A stretch of DNA of 64,000 nt from Bacillota bacterium (GCA_023443045.1 JAEZWK010000001.1:10430-74429), one strand, 5' to 3'; positions 1 through 10,131 are shown, counted from the stretch's first letter. The notes: generated by a model from the letters alone, not told the origin. Program-made: numbers and translations.

Positions 1-1423
1 CATATTTTTCTTTTATTTCTAATAGTTCGTCTTTTATGATATTTAGTAGAAGTCTTTCGCTGGATAAGATTTGTTTAAATCTTTCTATTTTTTTGATCAA
101 ATCTTCAAATTCTGTAACTAATTTTTCTCTTTCAAGACCAGTAAGTCTTCTAAATTGCATTTGTAAGATTGCATTTGCCTGTACTTCAGTAAATTCAAAT
201 TTTTTAATTAAATTTTCTCTTGCTGTAGATTCATCTTTTGATGCTCTAATGGTATTTAAAATTTCATCTATATTATCTAAAGCTTTTATCAAACCCTCTA
301 CTATATGAGCTCTATCTTCTGCTTTTTTTAAGTCATATCTAGTTCTTCTGGTGATGATATCTTTTTGGTGATCCAAATAATAATAGATTAGCTCTTTTAG
401 TGATAAAGTTTTTGGTTCTCCATCTACAAGTGCAAGATTTATTACACCAAATGTGGTTTGCATTTGTGTTTTTTTGTAGAGTAAGTTTAAAACTACTTTT
501 GGAGTTGCATCTTTACGTAATTCTATTACAATTCTCATTCCTTGTCTATCAGACTCATCACGTATATCAGTAATTCCATCTATTACTTTATCTCTAACTA
601 GCTCTGCGATTTTTTGAATTAATTTTGCTTTATTTACCTGATATGGGATTTCTCTTACTACGATTTGGCTTTTTCCGCGTGATGTTGTTTCTATTTCAGC
701 CTTTGCTCTTAATGTAATAAGTCCTCTACCAGTTTCATATGCATCTTTTATTCCTGATTTTCCCATTATAGTTGCGCCTGTAGGAAAATCTGGTCCCTTT
801 ACAATTTTATTTAAATCCTTATTTGTGCATTCAGGATTTTCCATGAAATAGACAATAGCATCTATAACTTCTTTCAAATTATGCGGAGGTAAATTGGTTG
901 CCACACCTACAGCAATACCGCTAGAACCATTTACCAAAAGATTGGGAAATCTAGAAGGTAATACTCTTGGTTCTTTAAGACTTTCATCAAAGTTAGGCAT
1001 GAAATCTACAGTATCTTTTTCTATATCGCGTAGCATTTCTTCTGATAGTTTTTCCATTCTAACCTCTGTGTAACGCATAGCAGCAGCGCCATCACCATCC
1101 ACACTACCAAAGTTACCATGTCCATCTACGAGTGTGTAACGCATAGAAAAATCTTGTGCAAATCTAACCATCGCATCATAAACTGCAATATCTGAGTGTG
1201 GGTGATATTTACCCAAAACATCCCCTACTACACGTGCAGATTTTCTATATGGTTTATCACTTCTTATACCTAGCTCATCCATCGAATACAAAATTCTTCT
1301 GTGAACAGGTTTTAATCCATCTCTTACATCTGGCAAAGCACGAGAAACAATAACGCTCATCGCATAATCCAGATATGATTTTTCCATTTCCTTTTCTACT
1401 TTTATATTTTTAATGTTATCCAT
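1..1423 (-). CDS. gyrA: DNA gyrase subunit A (partial, C-terminus outside window)
   Basis: N-terminal 474 codons of the type II topoisomerase subunit that cuts and rejoins DNA during negative supercoiling. Reading leftward from ATG at 1423, the protein opens with a typical GyrA start ([20 protein letters not shown]), then the winged-helix region and the active-site tyrosine in [10 protein letters not shown] (Tyr118 here). It lies 8 bp downstream of gyrB and is the last visible gene of the leftward dnaA operon. The QRDR reads [11 protein letters not shown], with Ser77 and Ile79 where most bacteria have Gly and Ser/Thr; these positions correspond to E. coli 81 and 83. The C-terminal beta-pinwheel is outside the window, so a ParC paralogue is not strictly excluded, but position next to gyrB makes GyrA by far the best call. 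Confidence 0.95.
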   Translation of the reverse strand, partial: MDNIKNIKVEKEMEKSYLDYAMSVIVSRALPDVRDGLKPVHRRILYSMDELGIRSDKPYRKSARVVGDVLGKYHPHSDIAVYDAMVRFAQDFSMRYTLVDGHGNFGSVDGDGAAAMRYTEVRMEKLSEEMLRDIEKDTVDFMPNFDESLKEPRVLPSRFPNLLVNGSSGIAVGVATNLPPHNLKEVIDAIVYFMENPECTNKDLNKIVKGPDFPTGATIMGKSGIKDAYETGRGLITLRAKAEIETTSRGKSQIVVREIPYQVNKAKLIQKIAELVRDKVIDGITDIRDESDRQGMRIVIELRKDATPKVVLNLLYKKTQMQTTFGVINLALVDGEPKTLSLKELIYYYLDHQKDIITRRTRYDLKKAEDRAHIVEGLIKALDNIDEILNTIRASKDESTARENLIKKFEFTEVQANAILQMQFRRLTGLEREKLVTEFEDLIKKIERFKQILSSERLLLNIIKDELLEIKEKY

Positions 1424-1431
1424 CTTTCCCC

Positions 1432-3345
1432 CTAGATATCTAAATTAGATACATATTTAGCATTTTCTTCGATAAATTCTCTTCTTGGTTCTACTTTATC
1501 TCCCATAAGTACGTTAAATATTTCATCAGCTTTTTGTGCATCATCTACATTTACTCTTAGTATAACTCTCTTTTCAGGATCCATTGTAGTATCCCATAAC
1601 TGATCATAATTCATCTCACCTAAACCTTTGTATCTCTGTAATTGAATTCCATCTCTACCAATTTCATTTAAATGTTTTTCTAATTCTTCATCAGAATAAC
1701 AATATGTTATATTTTTGGATTTAGTTACTTTATAAAGAGGTGGTTGAGCTATATAGATATGACCTTCATCTAAAAGTGGTCTTAAATATCTAAAGAAAAA
1801 TGTTAGTAAAAGAGTTCTTATATGAGAACCATCTACATCAGCATCTGTCATGATGATGATTTTTCCATATCTGAGTTTTGAAATATCAAAATCTTCACCT
1901 ATTCCTGTACCAAAAGCTGTGATCATAGATTTTATTTCCTGATAACCTAAAATTTTATCTAGTCTAGCTTTTTCAACATTCATAATTTTTCCACGTAAAG
2001 GTAAAATAGCTTGGAAATGTTTATCTCTTCCCTGTTTAGCACTTCCTCCCGCAGAATCACCCTCTACTATAAATATTTCAGTTAGAGAATTATCATTACT
2101 TTGACAATCTGCTAATTTTCCAGGAAGAGTTGTAGATTCTAGGATAGATCTCTTTCTAGTTAAATCTCTAGCTTTTCTAGCAGCCTCCCTAGCTCTAAAT
2201 GATTTTATTGCCTTATCTAAAATTGTTTTTGCAACTTTTGGATTTTCTTCAAAAAATTCTGATAAAAATTCTCCTGTAATCGCATTTACTATACCACTAG
2301 TTTCTGAATTTCCTAATTTTGCTTTTGTTTGACCTTCAAATTGTGGTTGTTTTAATTTTACACTTATAACAGCTGTAAGCCCTTCTCTTACATCATCACC
2401 AGATAGATTTTGATCTTTATCTTTTAAAATATTATATTTTCTTCCATAATCATTTACCACTCTGGTTAGAGCAGTTCTAAATCCTTGGAGATGTGTTCCT
2501 CCTTCAGGTGTATGAATTGTATTAGCAAAGCTTATTACATTTTCAGAATATGATTCTGTATATTGTAGAGCGATTTCTACTGACTCATCATCTCTTTCAT
2601 TTTCAAAATATACAATTTCTTTAAAAATAGGAGTTTTATTTTTGTTCAAATAAGTTACCATCTCTTTTATACCACCATCAAATTTGAAGGTTTTTTCTTT
2701 TTCTTTTCCTTCTCTTTTGTCTGAAATAGTTATTTTAACTCCCTTATTTAAAAAAGCCATTTCTCTAAATCTAGTTTCCAATGTTTCAAAACTAAATATA
2801 GTGGTTTCAAAAATTTCTTTATCCGGCAAAAATGTTATAGTAGTTCCTGTAGTATTTGCTTCTCCTACACATTCTAATTCAGATATAGCTTTTCCTCTAG
2901 AAAAATTTTGTGTATATATTTTTCCATTTCTTTTTACTGTAGCTATAAGCCATTCACTCAAAGCGTTAACTACACTTACACCTACACCATGAAGACCTCC
3001 AGAAACTTTATAAGCTCCATTATCAAACTTACCACCAGCATGTAATATAGTAAGTACTGTTTCTACTGTACTTTTACCAGTTTTTGGGTGAATTTCTGTT
3101 GGTATACCACTTCCATTATCTTCTACACTTATACTGCCATCTTCATTTATAGTTACTATGATGGTATCACAAATTCCAGCAAGCGCTTCATCTATTGAGT
3201 TATCAACAACTTCATATACCAAATGATGAAGACCTCTTTCAGATGTAGAACCTATATACATACCGGGACGTAATCTTACAGGTTCTAATCCCTCTAAAAC
3301 TTGTATACTACTAGCATCATAATTTCTTTTTGTATTTTCAGTCAT
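1432..3345 (-). CDS. gyrB: DNA gyrase subunit B
   Basis: ATPase subunit of gyrase, about 637 residues, normal for Firmicutes. The GHKL ATPase domain is clear ([31 protein letters not shown]), followed by the transducer, the TOPRIM motifs EGDSAGG and DADVDGSHI, and the C-terminal [15 protein letters not shown] block that contacts GyrA. I prefer ATG at 3345: an AAAGGA Shine-Dalgarno sits 6 bases before it. The longer alternative at 3360 (five extra residues, overlapping the recF stop as ATGA) has little upstream SD. Transcribed leftward with recF and gyrA. Confidence 0.97.
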   Translation of the reverse strand: MTENTKRNYDASSIQVLEGLEPVRLRPGMYIGSTSERGLHHLVYEVVDNSIDEALAGICDTIIVTINEDGSISVEDNGSGIPTEIHPKTGKSTVETVLTILHAGGKFDNGAYKVSGGLHGVGVSVVNALSEWLIATVKRNGKIYTQNFSRGKAISELECVGEANTTGTTITFLPDKEIFETTIFSFETLETRFREMAFLNKGVKITISDKREGKEKEKTFKFDGGIKEMVTYLNKNKTPIFKEIVYFENERDDESVEIALQYTESYSENVISFANTIHTPEGGTHLQGFRTALTRVVNDYGRKYNILKDKDQNLSGDDVREGLTAVISVKLKQPQFEGQTKAKLGNSETSGIVNAITGEFLSEFFEENPKVAKTILDKAIKSFRAREAARKARDLTRKRSILESTTLPGKLADCQSNDNSLTEIFIVEGDSAGGSAKQGRDKHFQAILPLRGKIMNVEKARLDKILGYQEIKSMITAFGTGIGEDFDISKLRYGKIIIMTDADVDGSHIRTLLLTFFFRYLRPLLDEGHIYIAQPPLYKVTKSKNITYCYSDEELEKHLNEIGRDGIQLQRYKGLGEMNYDQLWDTTMDPEKRVILRVNVDDAQKADEIFNVLMGDKVEPRREFIEENAKYVSNLDI

Positions 3346-3356
3346 ATTTATTCCTT

Positions 3357-4406
3357 TCATTTATCTAATTTATTATCTTTTATATAGATTATATTATCGG
3401 CATCATGCTTAACTGTAGATGTAGCAAATGCTCTAAATTTAGAAATAAGTTCAAATATTTTTTTATTTTTTATAATATCAAATTCATACATCAAATCATC
3501 TAAAAGTAATACAGTTTCTAATTCAGATAATTTTTTAAGAATATCTACATTAGCCAATTTAAGTGATATAATTACCGCTCTTTTTTGTCCTCTACTAGAA
3601 AAATTTTTAGCTGAATTATTTTTAAAATTTATATTTATATCATCCAAATGACTTCCTATATTTGTGTGTTTTTTATATATATCTTCACTCAATCTATTTT
3701 TAAAATCTCTTTTTATATTTTCTATATCATACGAATATTTCATAGATAATTGTAAATTATATGTTTCATCTATACTTTTTATATGGATATTTGCTAATTC
3801 ATTTAATATTTTTATATATTTTTCTCTATATCTAGCAATATCAATTATTTTCTCTATCATCTTATCATCTATTACTTCCAAAAGTGTATAATTTATTTTT
3901 TCTTCTTTTAACAGATTATTTCTATTTATAAGAAGCTTTTGATAAGAATAGATAAGCCTTTCATATTCATCAGAAATAGATATTATTATATTATCTAAAA
4001 ATTTTCTTCTAACAGATGGTGTTGCATCTATTATAAATAAATCATATGGCTCAAACAAAACCGTATTATGAGTTTTAAATACTTTTTTATTTTTAACTTT
4101 ATTTGTATTTATATTTCTAGAGATTGTGGTTTCGTCATTTATTTTTTGTAGAGCTATTGTCTTTTCTATTTTTCTTATACCTTCTTCAAAAATTCCAGAT
4201 ATAAGTGAATATTTTTCGTTATAATTTATATGATCATTAAAAACTTTATTAAATCCCTCACCAGTATATAGATAATTTATACTCTCTAAAAGATTAGTTT
4301 TTCCAGCTCCATTTTCACCAACAATAAGTGTAAATCCATCTTTTATATCACAGGATTCATTTTTAAAATTTTTAAAATTTATTAATTTTATTTTTCTTAG
4401 ATCCAT
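3357..4406 (-). CDS. recF: DNA replication and repair protein RecF
   Basis: SMC-like ATPase that helps load RecA at gapped DNA. At 349 residues it is the usual size. Walker A GENGAGKT lies at residues 30-37, an ABC-type signature region around SSRGQKRA and a Walker [12 protein letters not shown] follow near the C-terminus. It sits between the S4 protein and gyrB, as in Bacillus, and its stop overlaps the region of the gyrB start. Its start codon overlaps the stop of yaaA, indicating translational coupling. Confidence 0.93.
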   Translation of the reverse strand: MDLRKIKLINFKNFKNESCDIKDGFTLIVGENGAGKTNLLESINYLYTGEGFNKVFNDHINYNEKYSLISGIFEEGIRKIEKTIALQKINDETTISRNINTNKVKNKKVFKTHNTVLFEPYDLFIIDATPSVRRKFLDNIIISISDEYERLIYSYQKLLINRNNLLKEEKINYTLLEVIDDKMIEKIIDIARYREKYIKILNELANIHIKSIDETYNLQLSMKYSYDIENIKRDFKNRLSEDIYKKHTNIGSHLDDININFKNNSAKNFSSRGQKRAVIISLKLANVDILKKLSELETVLLLDDLMYEFDIIKNKKIFELISKFRAFATSTVKHDADNIIYIKDNKLDK

Positions 4407-4612
4407 TATTCTATTATTGCTTTAAAAATATTATTTTCAAATTCCACAATATCATTGTTTTCAATCTTATGTGAAGGTCTATTTTCTATAATTCCATTTA
4501 CTTTTACCATTTCATTTTTAATTACAAATTTAGACTCTCCACCAGATAGATTCATACATATTTTTATAAAATTTTTGATCTCAGTATTTGGTTTAACTTT
4601 TATTTCTTTCAT
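4406..4612 (-). CDS. yaaA: S4-domain RNA-binding protein YaaA
   Basis: Small (68 residues) S4-like RNA-binding protein found between dnaN and recF in most Firmicutes. The S4 fold is recognisable from the SGGESKFVIKNEMVKVNG and NRPSHKIENNDIVEF segments. The family has been linked to ribosome assembly, but nothing here shows the target. It abuts dnaN upstream (2 bp gap) and overlaps recF downstream by one base. Confidence 0.88.
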   Translation of the reverse strand: MKEIKVKPNTEIKNFIKICMNLSGGESKFVIKNEMVKVNGIIENRPSHKIENNDIVEFENNIFKAIIE

Positions 4613-4614
4613 AA

Positions 4615-5709
4615 TTATCCATTCTTTCTTACTGGGAGTATTACGTGAATTATAGAATTATCCTCTTTTCCTAATAATGTCATAGGACTTAGATTATCAA
4701 TAATTACAATTTTCAAATCATCATCTTCAAATAATTCCAAACCTTCTCTTAGATATCTTCCATTAAATGCTATTTCAACATCATTTCCATTTTTTAAAAT
4801 ATTGAAATTTTCCTTTGTATTCCCAAATTCTCCGCTACTTATTACTTCCATTGTTGTATCTTTGATTTCCAATTCTACTAAATTTAGATTGCCTCTTGAT
4901 AAAATATTATTTCTATCAAGTACATTGTAAAAGAGTTTTCTTTTTAATTCTACAACTGTATTTCCATCAAAATTTACCAGTGGATTATAATCTAAAAATT
5001 CTCCTTCGAATATACGTGTGAGTAAAATTGTATCATCTATTTTAAATACAGCCTGATTATTACTTTTGCAAATAACTATTTTATTATCCTCTTTTATCAT
5101 TTTTTCAACTATATTTAGTGCATATAGCGGAATTATGATATTTATTTCTGTATCACTTTCTACATTAGTTCTAAATACACTTATTCTATATCCATCAAGT
5201 GAAACAGCTTCCAATAAATTATTTTTTATCTTTATATTCACACCTGTGTATATAAGTCTTGTTTCATCCTGACTTACGCTTGATTTTGTAACTTTTAGCA
5301 TTTTAAAAAATACATCACTATTTATAGTTACAAAATCATCTTCTATATATTTGGGAAAAACTGGAAATTCATCCCCATGAAATACACTAAATGATGTATT
5401 GAACTTTCCACTTTTTATATGAAGAGTAAAATTTTCATCTATATAAAAATCTATCATATCAGTATCTAATTTTCTTAAAATTTCACTAATTATAGTAGAG
5501 TTTATAACATAACTTCCCTCTTCTAAAGAATTTACTTCCAGCTGAGTTTTAACTGAAACTCTAAGATCGGTGCTAGATAGAGTTAATATATTATTTTTTA
5601 AATCAAATAAAATACCTTCTAAAATTGTAGATTGACTGCTCTTAGAAACTCCTTTTTGTACAATTCTTACTGAATCGAGTATTTTTTTTCTTTCTACACT
5701 AAATTTCAT
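4615..5709 (-). CDS. dnaN: DNA polymerase III beta subunit (sliding clamp)
   Basis: Ring-shaped processivity clamp of the replisome, 364 residues, standard length. It starts MKFSVERKKILDSVRIVQKGVS and ends with the family's typical SPMTLLGKEDNSIIHVILPVR region, close to the canonical MPMRL-type C-terminus. A 131-bp spacer containing DnaA-box-like sequence separates it from dnaA; yaaA, recF, gyrB and gyrA follow. The spacer may hold a second promoter. Confidence 0.96.
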   Translation of the reverse strand: MKFSVERKKILDSVRIVQKGVSKSSQSTILEGILFDLKNNILTLSSTDLRVSVKTQLEVNSLEEGSYVINSTIISEILRKLDTDMIDFYIDENFTLHIKSGKFNTSFSVFHGDEFPVFPKYIEDDFVTINSDVFFKMLKVTKSSVSQDETRLIYTGVNIKIKNNLLEAVSLDGYRISVFRTNVESDTEINIIIPLYALNIVEKMIKEDNKIVICKSNNQAVFKIDDTILLTRIFEGEFLDYNPLVNFDGNTVVELKRKLFYNVLDRNNILSRGNLNLVELEIKDTTMEVISSGEFGNTKENFNILKNGNDVEIAFNGRYLREGLELFEDDDLKIVIIDNLSPMTLLGKEDNSIIHVILPVRKNG

Positions 5710-5840
5710 ATTCGTCTCCTTATTATTATAAATAAAAAGTAGTAGTAGTAGGGCCTGTTAATATGTGAGTAAACAGTTGTTTTTGTTTAAATTTCAATTA
5801 ACAGCATGTGAATAAAAAATAGATTATTGTTAATAAGTTG
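5710..5840. other. dnaA-dnaN spacer with DnaA box (second part of oriC)
   Basis: This spacer contains TGTGAATAA at 5807-5815, a perfect reverse-strand DnaA box (TTATTCACA), and TGTGAGTAA at 5764-5772, one mismatch from consensus. Together with the cluster upstream of dnaA this resembles the bipartite origins of Bacillus, where boxes flank dnaA on both sides. No open reading frame is present. Confidence 0.55.
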
Positions 5841-7172
5841 CTAGATTTTTTTCACTTCTTTTACTAAAAACTCCAATTTACGCCTTAAACTGCTGTCAGT
5901 TTCTATTAAATTTGAAATCTTATTCACACCATAAATGACACTTGTATGATCTCTACCACCAAAATAAGACGCTATAGTGGGAAGTGATAGATCAGTATTT
6001 TCTCTTACTAAATACATGGCAATATGTCTAGCAAAAGCAATTTCTTTCTGTCTGGAGGAAGAGATTATATCTTTTTTTGTAAGCATATAATTTTGCGCAA
6101 CAACTTCTATAATCTTGTCGGGATCCAAAAATTTATTATTAATATTTTCAGTTCTCATATTCTCTAAAACTGAGAAAATGAGTTTTTCATCAATTTTTGA
6201 TTCCTTTAAAACACTTAGAGCATTTACTCTTTTGAGTGCACTTTCTAATTCTCTAATAGAAGTCGTAATATTTTCAGCTATCAATTCTAAAAATCTTGTT
6301 TCTATGTGATAATTTTCAAAAGATGCCTTTTTTTCTAAAATGGCAACTCTAGTTTCAAAACCTGGCATGGTAATATCAGATACAACACCTGATTCAAATC
6401 TATTTACCAGTCTTTCTTCTAGACTACCAATTTCTTTTGGCAATTTATCAGAAGCTAAAACAATCTGTGAATTGTTTGAATAAAGAGCATTGAATGTGTG
6501 AAAAAATTCTTCCTGTGTTGAAACTTTACCCTTTAAAAATTGTATATCATCAATCATAAGACAGTCTAGATTTCTATATCTATCTCTAAACTGTTGATTT
6601 TTTCCATTTTTTAGTGCTTCTATTAATTCATTTGTAAATTGTTCGCACGTTACATATTTTACTTTTTTTTCAGGAAAATTCTCTAAAATTTTGTGGCACA
6701 TGGCGTGCATGAGATGAGTTTTACCCAAACCACTTTTACCATAAATAAAAAATGGATTAAAAACATTACCAGGATTTTCGCTTATCGCCCAGCTCGTTGC
6801 ATGAGCAAATCTATTTTCATCACTTACAACAAAATTATTGAAGGTATATTTTACATTCAAATTCGGTCTTATATCTTCTATTTCTGGTGAATATCTATCT
6901 TCTATCAAATCATATTTTTTTGCTTCGTTGGGATCTAGAATTTCTATCTGAAGACTTGGTAAAAACTTGTGACCTGCTTTTAATAGATGTACATAATATT
7001 TGTTTCTTACGACACTTAAAGTAAAAATGTTGGGCCCTGTTATGTATAAAATATTTCCGCGCATATATACAGGTCTAAGCGATAAAATAAATGCCTCAAA
7101 ATTGAATTTTGAAAGATAAATTATAGATTCCATCTCTTTTAAAATTTTTTTCCAAAGTTCGTCTCTATTCAT
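5841..7172 (-). CDS. dnaA: Chromosomal replication initiator protein DnaA
   Basis: AAA+ ATPase that binds DnaA boxes and melts oriC. All four domains are visible: the N-terminal DnaB-interaction domain, a short linker, the AAA+ module (Walker A GKSGLGKTHLMHA, Walker B CLMIDDIQFL, arginine-rich NRFESG region) and the C-terminal helix-turn-helix with the DnaA signature GGRDHTSVIYGVNKI. At 443 residues it is normal in length. The start has an AAAGAGG Shine-Dalgarno. It is the first gene of the leftward origin operon, transcribed away from oriC. Confidence 0.98.
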   Translation of the reverse strand: MNRDELWKKILKEMESIIYLSKFNFEAFILSLRPVYMRGNILYITGPNIFTLSVVRNKYYVHLLKAGHKFLPSLQIEILDPNEAKKYDLIEDRYSPEIEDIRPNLNVKYTFNNFVVSDENRFAHATSWAISENPGNVFNPFFIYGKSGLGKTHLMHAMCHKILENFPEKKVKYVTCEQFTNELIEALKNGKNQQFRDRYRNLDCLMIDDIQFLKGKVSTQEEFFHTFNALYSNNSQIVLASDKLPKEIGSLEERLVNRFESGVVSDITMPGFETRVAILEKKASFENYHIETRFLELIAENITTSIRELESALKRVNALSVLKESKIDEKLIFSVLENMRTENINNKFLDPDKIIEVVAQNYMLTKKDIISSSRQKEIAFARHIAMYLVRENTDLSLPTIASYFGGRDHTSVIYGVNKISNLIETDSSLRRKLEFLVKEVKKI

Positions 7173-7482
7173 GATTACCTCTTTATTAACACCTGTGGAA
7201 AACTAAATGCACTTGTATAAAAAAGTTTTCCACAACCTCTTTTTTTAATTAAGATTTTTATCTCTATTTTTCTAAGTTTTCAAAAAAAAATAAAAGGGAA
7301 ATTTGTTAGTATTTACACATTTTAAAGTATTTTTAAAATTTACATAAAGTTATTCACACAATCAATATTTCAGCTGTGAATAAAAATAAAAATTTCCGTT
7401 TTACTTACAAGTTTTACACAGATAGTATAACAATTTTTTAATTTTTTTGCAAATATAAATTGATAGTAGTATAATTCTTTTT
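7173..7482. other. oriC: Replication origin (oriC) with DnaA-box cluster
   Basis: A 310-bp gene-free, very AT-rich stretch between divergent dnaA and chrA. Perfect DnaA boxes (TTATNCACA, either strand) lie at 7350-7358 (TTATTCACA) and 7375-7383 (TGTGAATAA); one-mismatch boxes lie at 7194-7202, 7226-7234 and 7412-7420. The AT-rich runs around 7240-7300 and 7430-7450 are candidate unwinding elements. Gene orientation flips here: leftward before, rightward after, as expected for bidirectional replication. The dnaA promoter must also lie within it. Confidence 0.85.
7447..7475 (+). promoter_or_regulatory. Promoter of the chrA pair, leaderless arrangement
   Basis: TTGCAA (7447-7452), a 17-bp spacer, then TATAAT (7470-7475). 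The ATG of the next gene is at 7483, only 8 bases past the -10, so transcription should start at or within a base of the start codon. No Shine-Dalgarno is present; the gap is pyrimidine-rich. Confidence 0.7.
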
Positions 7483-8001
7483 ATGTTATGGATATTGATT
7501 TTAAAATTTTTAAAGATTGGTCTTTTTAGTTTTGGAGGAGGCTATGCCATGCTTCCACTTTTTGAACACGAATTTATAGATTCCAATCTGATCACAAAAG
7601 AAGAATTTATTAATTATATGACAATTTCAGAGATGACTCCTGGTAGTTTTGGAATTAACGCTGCAACTTTGATTGGGAGGCAAAAAGCAGGTTTTTTAGG
7701 TAGCGTAGTTTCTACAATTGCTGTAAGTCTACCGAGTCTTATCATAATTTTGATTTTGTTTTTATTTATTAAAAAATTGTTTTTTAAATATGGAAATGTT
7801 ACTTTGAAAAATGATATTTTTAACGGGCTCCAATCAGCTGTTATGGGCTTTATTTTGGATGCAATAATTATGCTTGTTCCCTCATCTATCTACAGCTTTA
7901 AGAGTGGTCTTATTTTTGTAGGTTCTTTTCTTTTGTTGCAAACTAAAATACATCCTATTTTGGTTTTGTTTTTAGCTGGTACTATAGGAGCGATTTTATG
8001 A
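7483..8001 (+). CDS. Chromate transporter, N-terminal half (short-chain CHR)
   Basis: Membrane protein of 172 residues from the CHR family, which exports chromate or related anions. It has the family signature LFSFGGGYAMLPLFEHEF and a TPGSFGINAATLIG segment, plus several hydrophobic helices. Full-length ChrA proteins hold two such halves; here each half is its own gene, and this one overlaps the next by 4 bp (ATGA), so the two products probably pair in the membrane. The start has no SD and lies at the predicted transcription start. The actual substrate is unknown. Confidence 0.85.
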   Translation: MLWILILKFLKIGLFSFGGGYAMLPLFEHEFIDSNLITKEEFINYMTISEMTPGSFGINAATLIGRQKAGFLGSVVSTIAVSLPSLIIILILFLFIKKLFFKYGNVTLKNDIFNGLQSAVMGFILDAIIMLVPSSIYSFKSGLIFVGSFLLLQTKIHPILVLFLAGTIGAIL

Positions 8002-8540
8002 AGTATTTAAAATTGTTTTTAAAATTTTTTAAAATAGGAATTATATCTTTCGGTGGCGGATATGGTATGATTTTGGTTTTGAAAAAGGAATTAGTAAGTA
8101 GTAATTATGTAGATGATGATGAATTTAATAATGCGCTTGTATATTCACAGGCTTCACCCGGGAGTTTAGCGGTAAATATGAGTATTAATCTAGGCAAAAA
8201 TATTTATGGAACTTTTGGGGCTATAATTTCTTATTTTGGAGTTATTATGCCATCTTTTTTGATAATATATTTTTTGAGTTCATTTCTTACTCATATAAAG
8301 GATTATCCATTTGTTGTAAAATTTTTTGATGCTACTAAGCCTGCGGTACTCGCTCTTATTTGTGTGAGTTTTTTAAATCTTTTTAAAAATTTTAACAAAA
8401 GTATTGGTAATCTCTTTTTGTTTTTGGTTGTAACTCTAGTTGGAGTTTTTTTCAAAATTAGTCCAATTTTTTTAGTTATTATAGCAATGTTTTATTATCC
8501 AATAATTAGATTTATAAATAAGTTTAGAAATAAAATATAG
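7998..8540 (+). CDS. Chromate transporter, C-terminal half partner (short-chain CHR)
   Basis: Second half-size CHR protein (180 residues), with its own ISFGGGYGMILVLKKEL signature and YSQASPGSLAVNMS segment matching the equivalent positions in the upstream partner. Tandem short CHR pairs are known from Bacillus (ywrA/ywrB type), where both are needed. The start overlaps the stop of the first half, consistent with coupled translation and equal amounts. Predicted integral membrane protein with about five to six helices. Confidence 0.85.
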   Translation: MKYLKLFLKFFKIGIISFGGGYGMILVLKKELVSSNYVDDDEFNNALVYSQASPGSLAVNMSINLGKNIYGTFGAIISYFGVIMPSFLIIYFLSSFLTHIKDYPFVVKFFDATKPAVLALICVSFLNLFKNFNKSIGNLFLFLVVTLVGVFFKISPIFLVIIAMFYYPIIRFINKFRNKI

Positions 8541-8585
8541 TTGATGAGGTAGCTTTATTTATGATAAAATATAAAAGAGGTGTGT

Positions 8586-9209
8586 ATGAAATTTTTTAAA
8601 GAATTAAGCTACAGAAAGATTTTAAAATTTGTCGAATATATTTTATGTATAGTTGTTTTGATAGCAGTTTTAGCTGGTATACCAGATCTTTTTAAATATA
8701 TCATAGATCTGATTAGAAGCAGTCAAAATCTTTCTTACAAGAGCTTTGCAGAATTTTTAAGACATGTTTTGATTTTGGTTGTGGGTATAGAGCTCATTTA
8801 TATGATTTTATCTCACAAAATGGAGGCAATTTTATCTCTTATTCTTTTTGTTATCGCTAGAAAGATGTTGGTTTATGCAGATACTATGCTTGATATGCTG
8901 CTTGGAAGTGTAAGTGTTCTTTTAATCTTTTTAGCATATAGATTTTTATCTCATGATGAATTTAAAAATTCAAAGTTAGACGGAAGTTTTCAAGCTTCTC
9001 TTTCTCTTACTAGACTCAGAGAAGATCATCACATCGATTTAGGTAATCAGACAAATACATTGGGCGGTCTTGTTTTTGAACTTTCAGAGCAATACAAAAA
9101 GCCGATTCAAGAAAATACGGTTTTTGAATATAATGGCTATATTTTAAAAATTGTAAAAGTAAGTGATGGAGTTATAGACAGGGTTAGTATTAAGCCGAAA
9201 AAAAATTAG
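8586..9209 (+). CDS. PsiE-like membrane protein with CorC/HlyC-type C-terminal domain
   Basis: About 207 residues. The first ~125 residues form four hydrophobic helices resembling the phosphate-starvation-inducible PsiE family. The last ~60 residues (from about LGNQTNTLGGLVFEL to KVSDGVIDRVSI) resemble the transporter-associated CorC_HlyC domain. ATG at 8586 is preferred because AGAGG ends 5 bases before it; an in-frame GTG lies at 8580. Function is unknown; the pairing suggests a membrane sensor or transport accessory. A terminator overlaps its stop codon. Confidence 0.6.
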   Translation: MKFFKELSYRKILKFVEYILCIVVLIAVLAGIPDLFKYIIDLIRSSQNLSYKSFAEFLRHVLILVVGIELIYMILSHKMEAILSLILFVIARKMLVYADTMLDMLLGSVSVLLIFLAYRFLSHDEFKNSKLDGSFQASLSLTRLREDHHIDLGNQTNTLGGLVFELSEQYKKPIQENTVFEYNGYILKIVKVSDGVIDRVSIKPKKN

Positions 9210-9229
9210 AGTTTTTACTCTTTTTTTTT
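9208..9229 (+). terminator. Rho-independent terminator after the PsiE-like gene
   Basis: Stem AGAGT/ACTCT with a TTTT loop followed by nine T residues, overlapping the stop codon. It separates the gene from the tRNA-Arg promoter. Confidence 0.65.
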
Positions 9230-9242
9230 GTATTTTTTAAAA

Positions 9243-9271
9243 TTGAAATAAAAAAATTATTTTGTTATAAT
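9243..9271 (+). promoter_or_regulatory. Promoter of the tRNA-Arg pair (and probably walRK)
   Basis: TTGAAA (9243-9248), 17-bp spacer, TATAAT (9266-9271), ending 9 bp before the first tRNA. No terminator or second clear promoter is seen between the tRNAs and walR. Confidence 0.75.
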
Positions 9272-9280
9272 AAATTATAC

Positions 9281-9357
9281 GCACTTATAGCTCAGTCGGA
9301 TAGAGCGTTCGCCTCCTAAGCGAAAGGCCAGAGGTTCAATTCCTCTTAAGTGCGCCA
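9281..9357 (+). tRNA. tRNA-Arg (anticodon CCT)
   Basis: 77-nt cloverleaf with acceptor stem GCACTTA/TAAGTGC, discriminator G and encoded CCA. The anticodon loop CTCCTAA sits between TTCGC and GCGAA, anticodon CCT at 9315-9317, decoding AGG. T-arm is AGAGG-TTCAATT-CCTCT. Confidence 0.96.
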
Positions 9358-9358
9358 T

Positions 9359-9433
9359 GCGAATATAGCTTAACGGATAGAGCTCTCCCTTCCGACGGGA
9401 AAGATAGAGGTTCAATTCCTCTTATTCGCACCA
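9359..9433 (+). tRNA. tRNA-Arg (anticodon CCG)
   Basis: 75-nt tRNA one base after the first. Acceptor GCGAATA/TATTCGC, discriminator A, encoded CCA. Anticodon loop TTCCGAC with anticodon CCG (9392-9394), decoding CGG. The anticodon stem has a C-A mismatch at its base (CTCCC/GGGAA), otherwise a normal fold. T-arm is AGAGG-TTCAATT-CCTCT, identical to its neighbour. Confidence 0.93.
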
Positions 9434-9453
9434 AAAATATTAAAGGAGTTATT

Positions 9454-10131
9454 ATGAGTCTAATTTACGTTGTTGATGATGAAAAGCAAATTACTGATAT
9501 TGTCAAATTTAATTTAGAAAAAGAAGGATACGAGGTTGTTGGATTAAAAGATGGTTTTGAAGCTTTAGAGCAAGTAAATAAAAAGCCTTGTGATTTGATG
9601 TTATTAGATGTCATGATGCCGGGGATGGATGGTTTTGAAGTTTTAAAAACTATCAGAAAAGATTATTCTTTTCCAGTTTTGATGCTCACCGCCAAAGAAG
9701 AAGAAGTAGATAAAGTTTTGGGATTAGAACTTGGGGCGGATGATTATATTGTAAAACCATATTCTATGAGAGAACTAATAGCTAGAGTTAAAGCTAATTT
9801 AAGAAGAATGAGCTCAAAACAAAATGAGCCTGAAATAAAAGTTTTTTCTGATTTAAAGATAGATCTCAACAAATATGAAGTTACTAAACGTGATGAAGTT
9901 GTAAATCTTACCATGAGAGAGTTTGAACTTTTGAAATATCTTGCTGAAAATAAAAATCAGGTATTTTCTCGTGAGCAACTTTTGAGTGAAGTTTGGGGAT
10001 ATGCATATTTTGGTGATATACGTACTGTAGATGTAACCATTAGACGTCTTAGAGAAAAAATTGAAGATGATTGTGCAGAGCCTAAATATATTTTAACTAA
10101 AAGAGGGGTAGGATATTACTTTGGGGCTTAA
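9454..10131 (+). CDS. walR: Response regulator WalR (YycF), OmpR/PhoB family
   Basis: Transcription factor of the essential cell-wall two-component system of Firmicutes. The receiver domain has the acidic pair D8-D9, phospho-acceptor Asp52 in [14 protein letters not shown] and the conserved Lys in [13 protein letters not shown]-terminal winged helix follows ([34 protein letters not shown]). 225 residues, AAAGGAG Shine-Dalgarno. It begins 20 bp after the tRNA-Arg pair and overlaps walK. The operon order walR-walK-walH-walI-walJ identifies it. Confidence 0.95.
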   Translation: MSLIYVVDDEKQITDIVKFNLEKEGYEVVGLKDGFEALEQVNKKPCDLMLLDVMMPGMDGFEVLKTIRKDYSFPVLMLTAKEEEVDKVLGLELGADDYIVKPYSMRELIARVKANLRRMSSKQNEPEIKVFSDLKIDLNKYEVTKRDEVVNLTMREFELLKYLAENKNQVFSREQLLSEVWGYAYFGDIRTVDVTIRRLREKIEDDCAEPKYILTKRGVGYYFGA

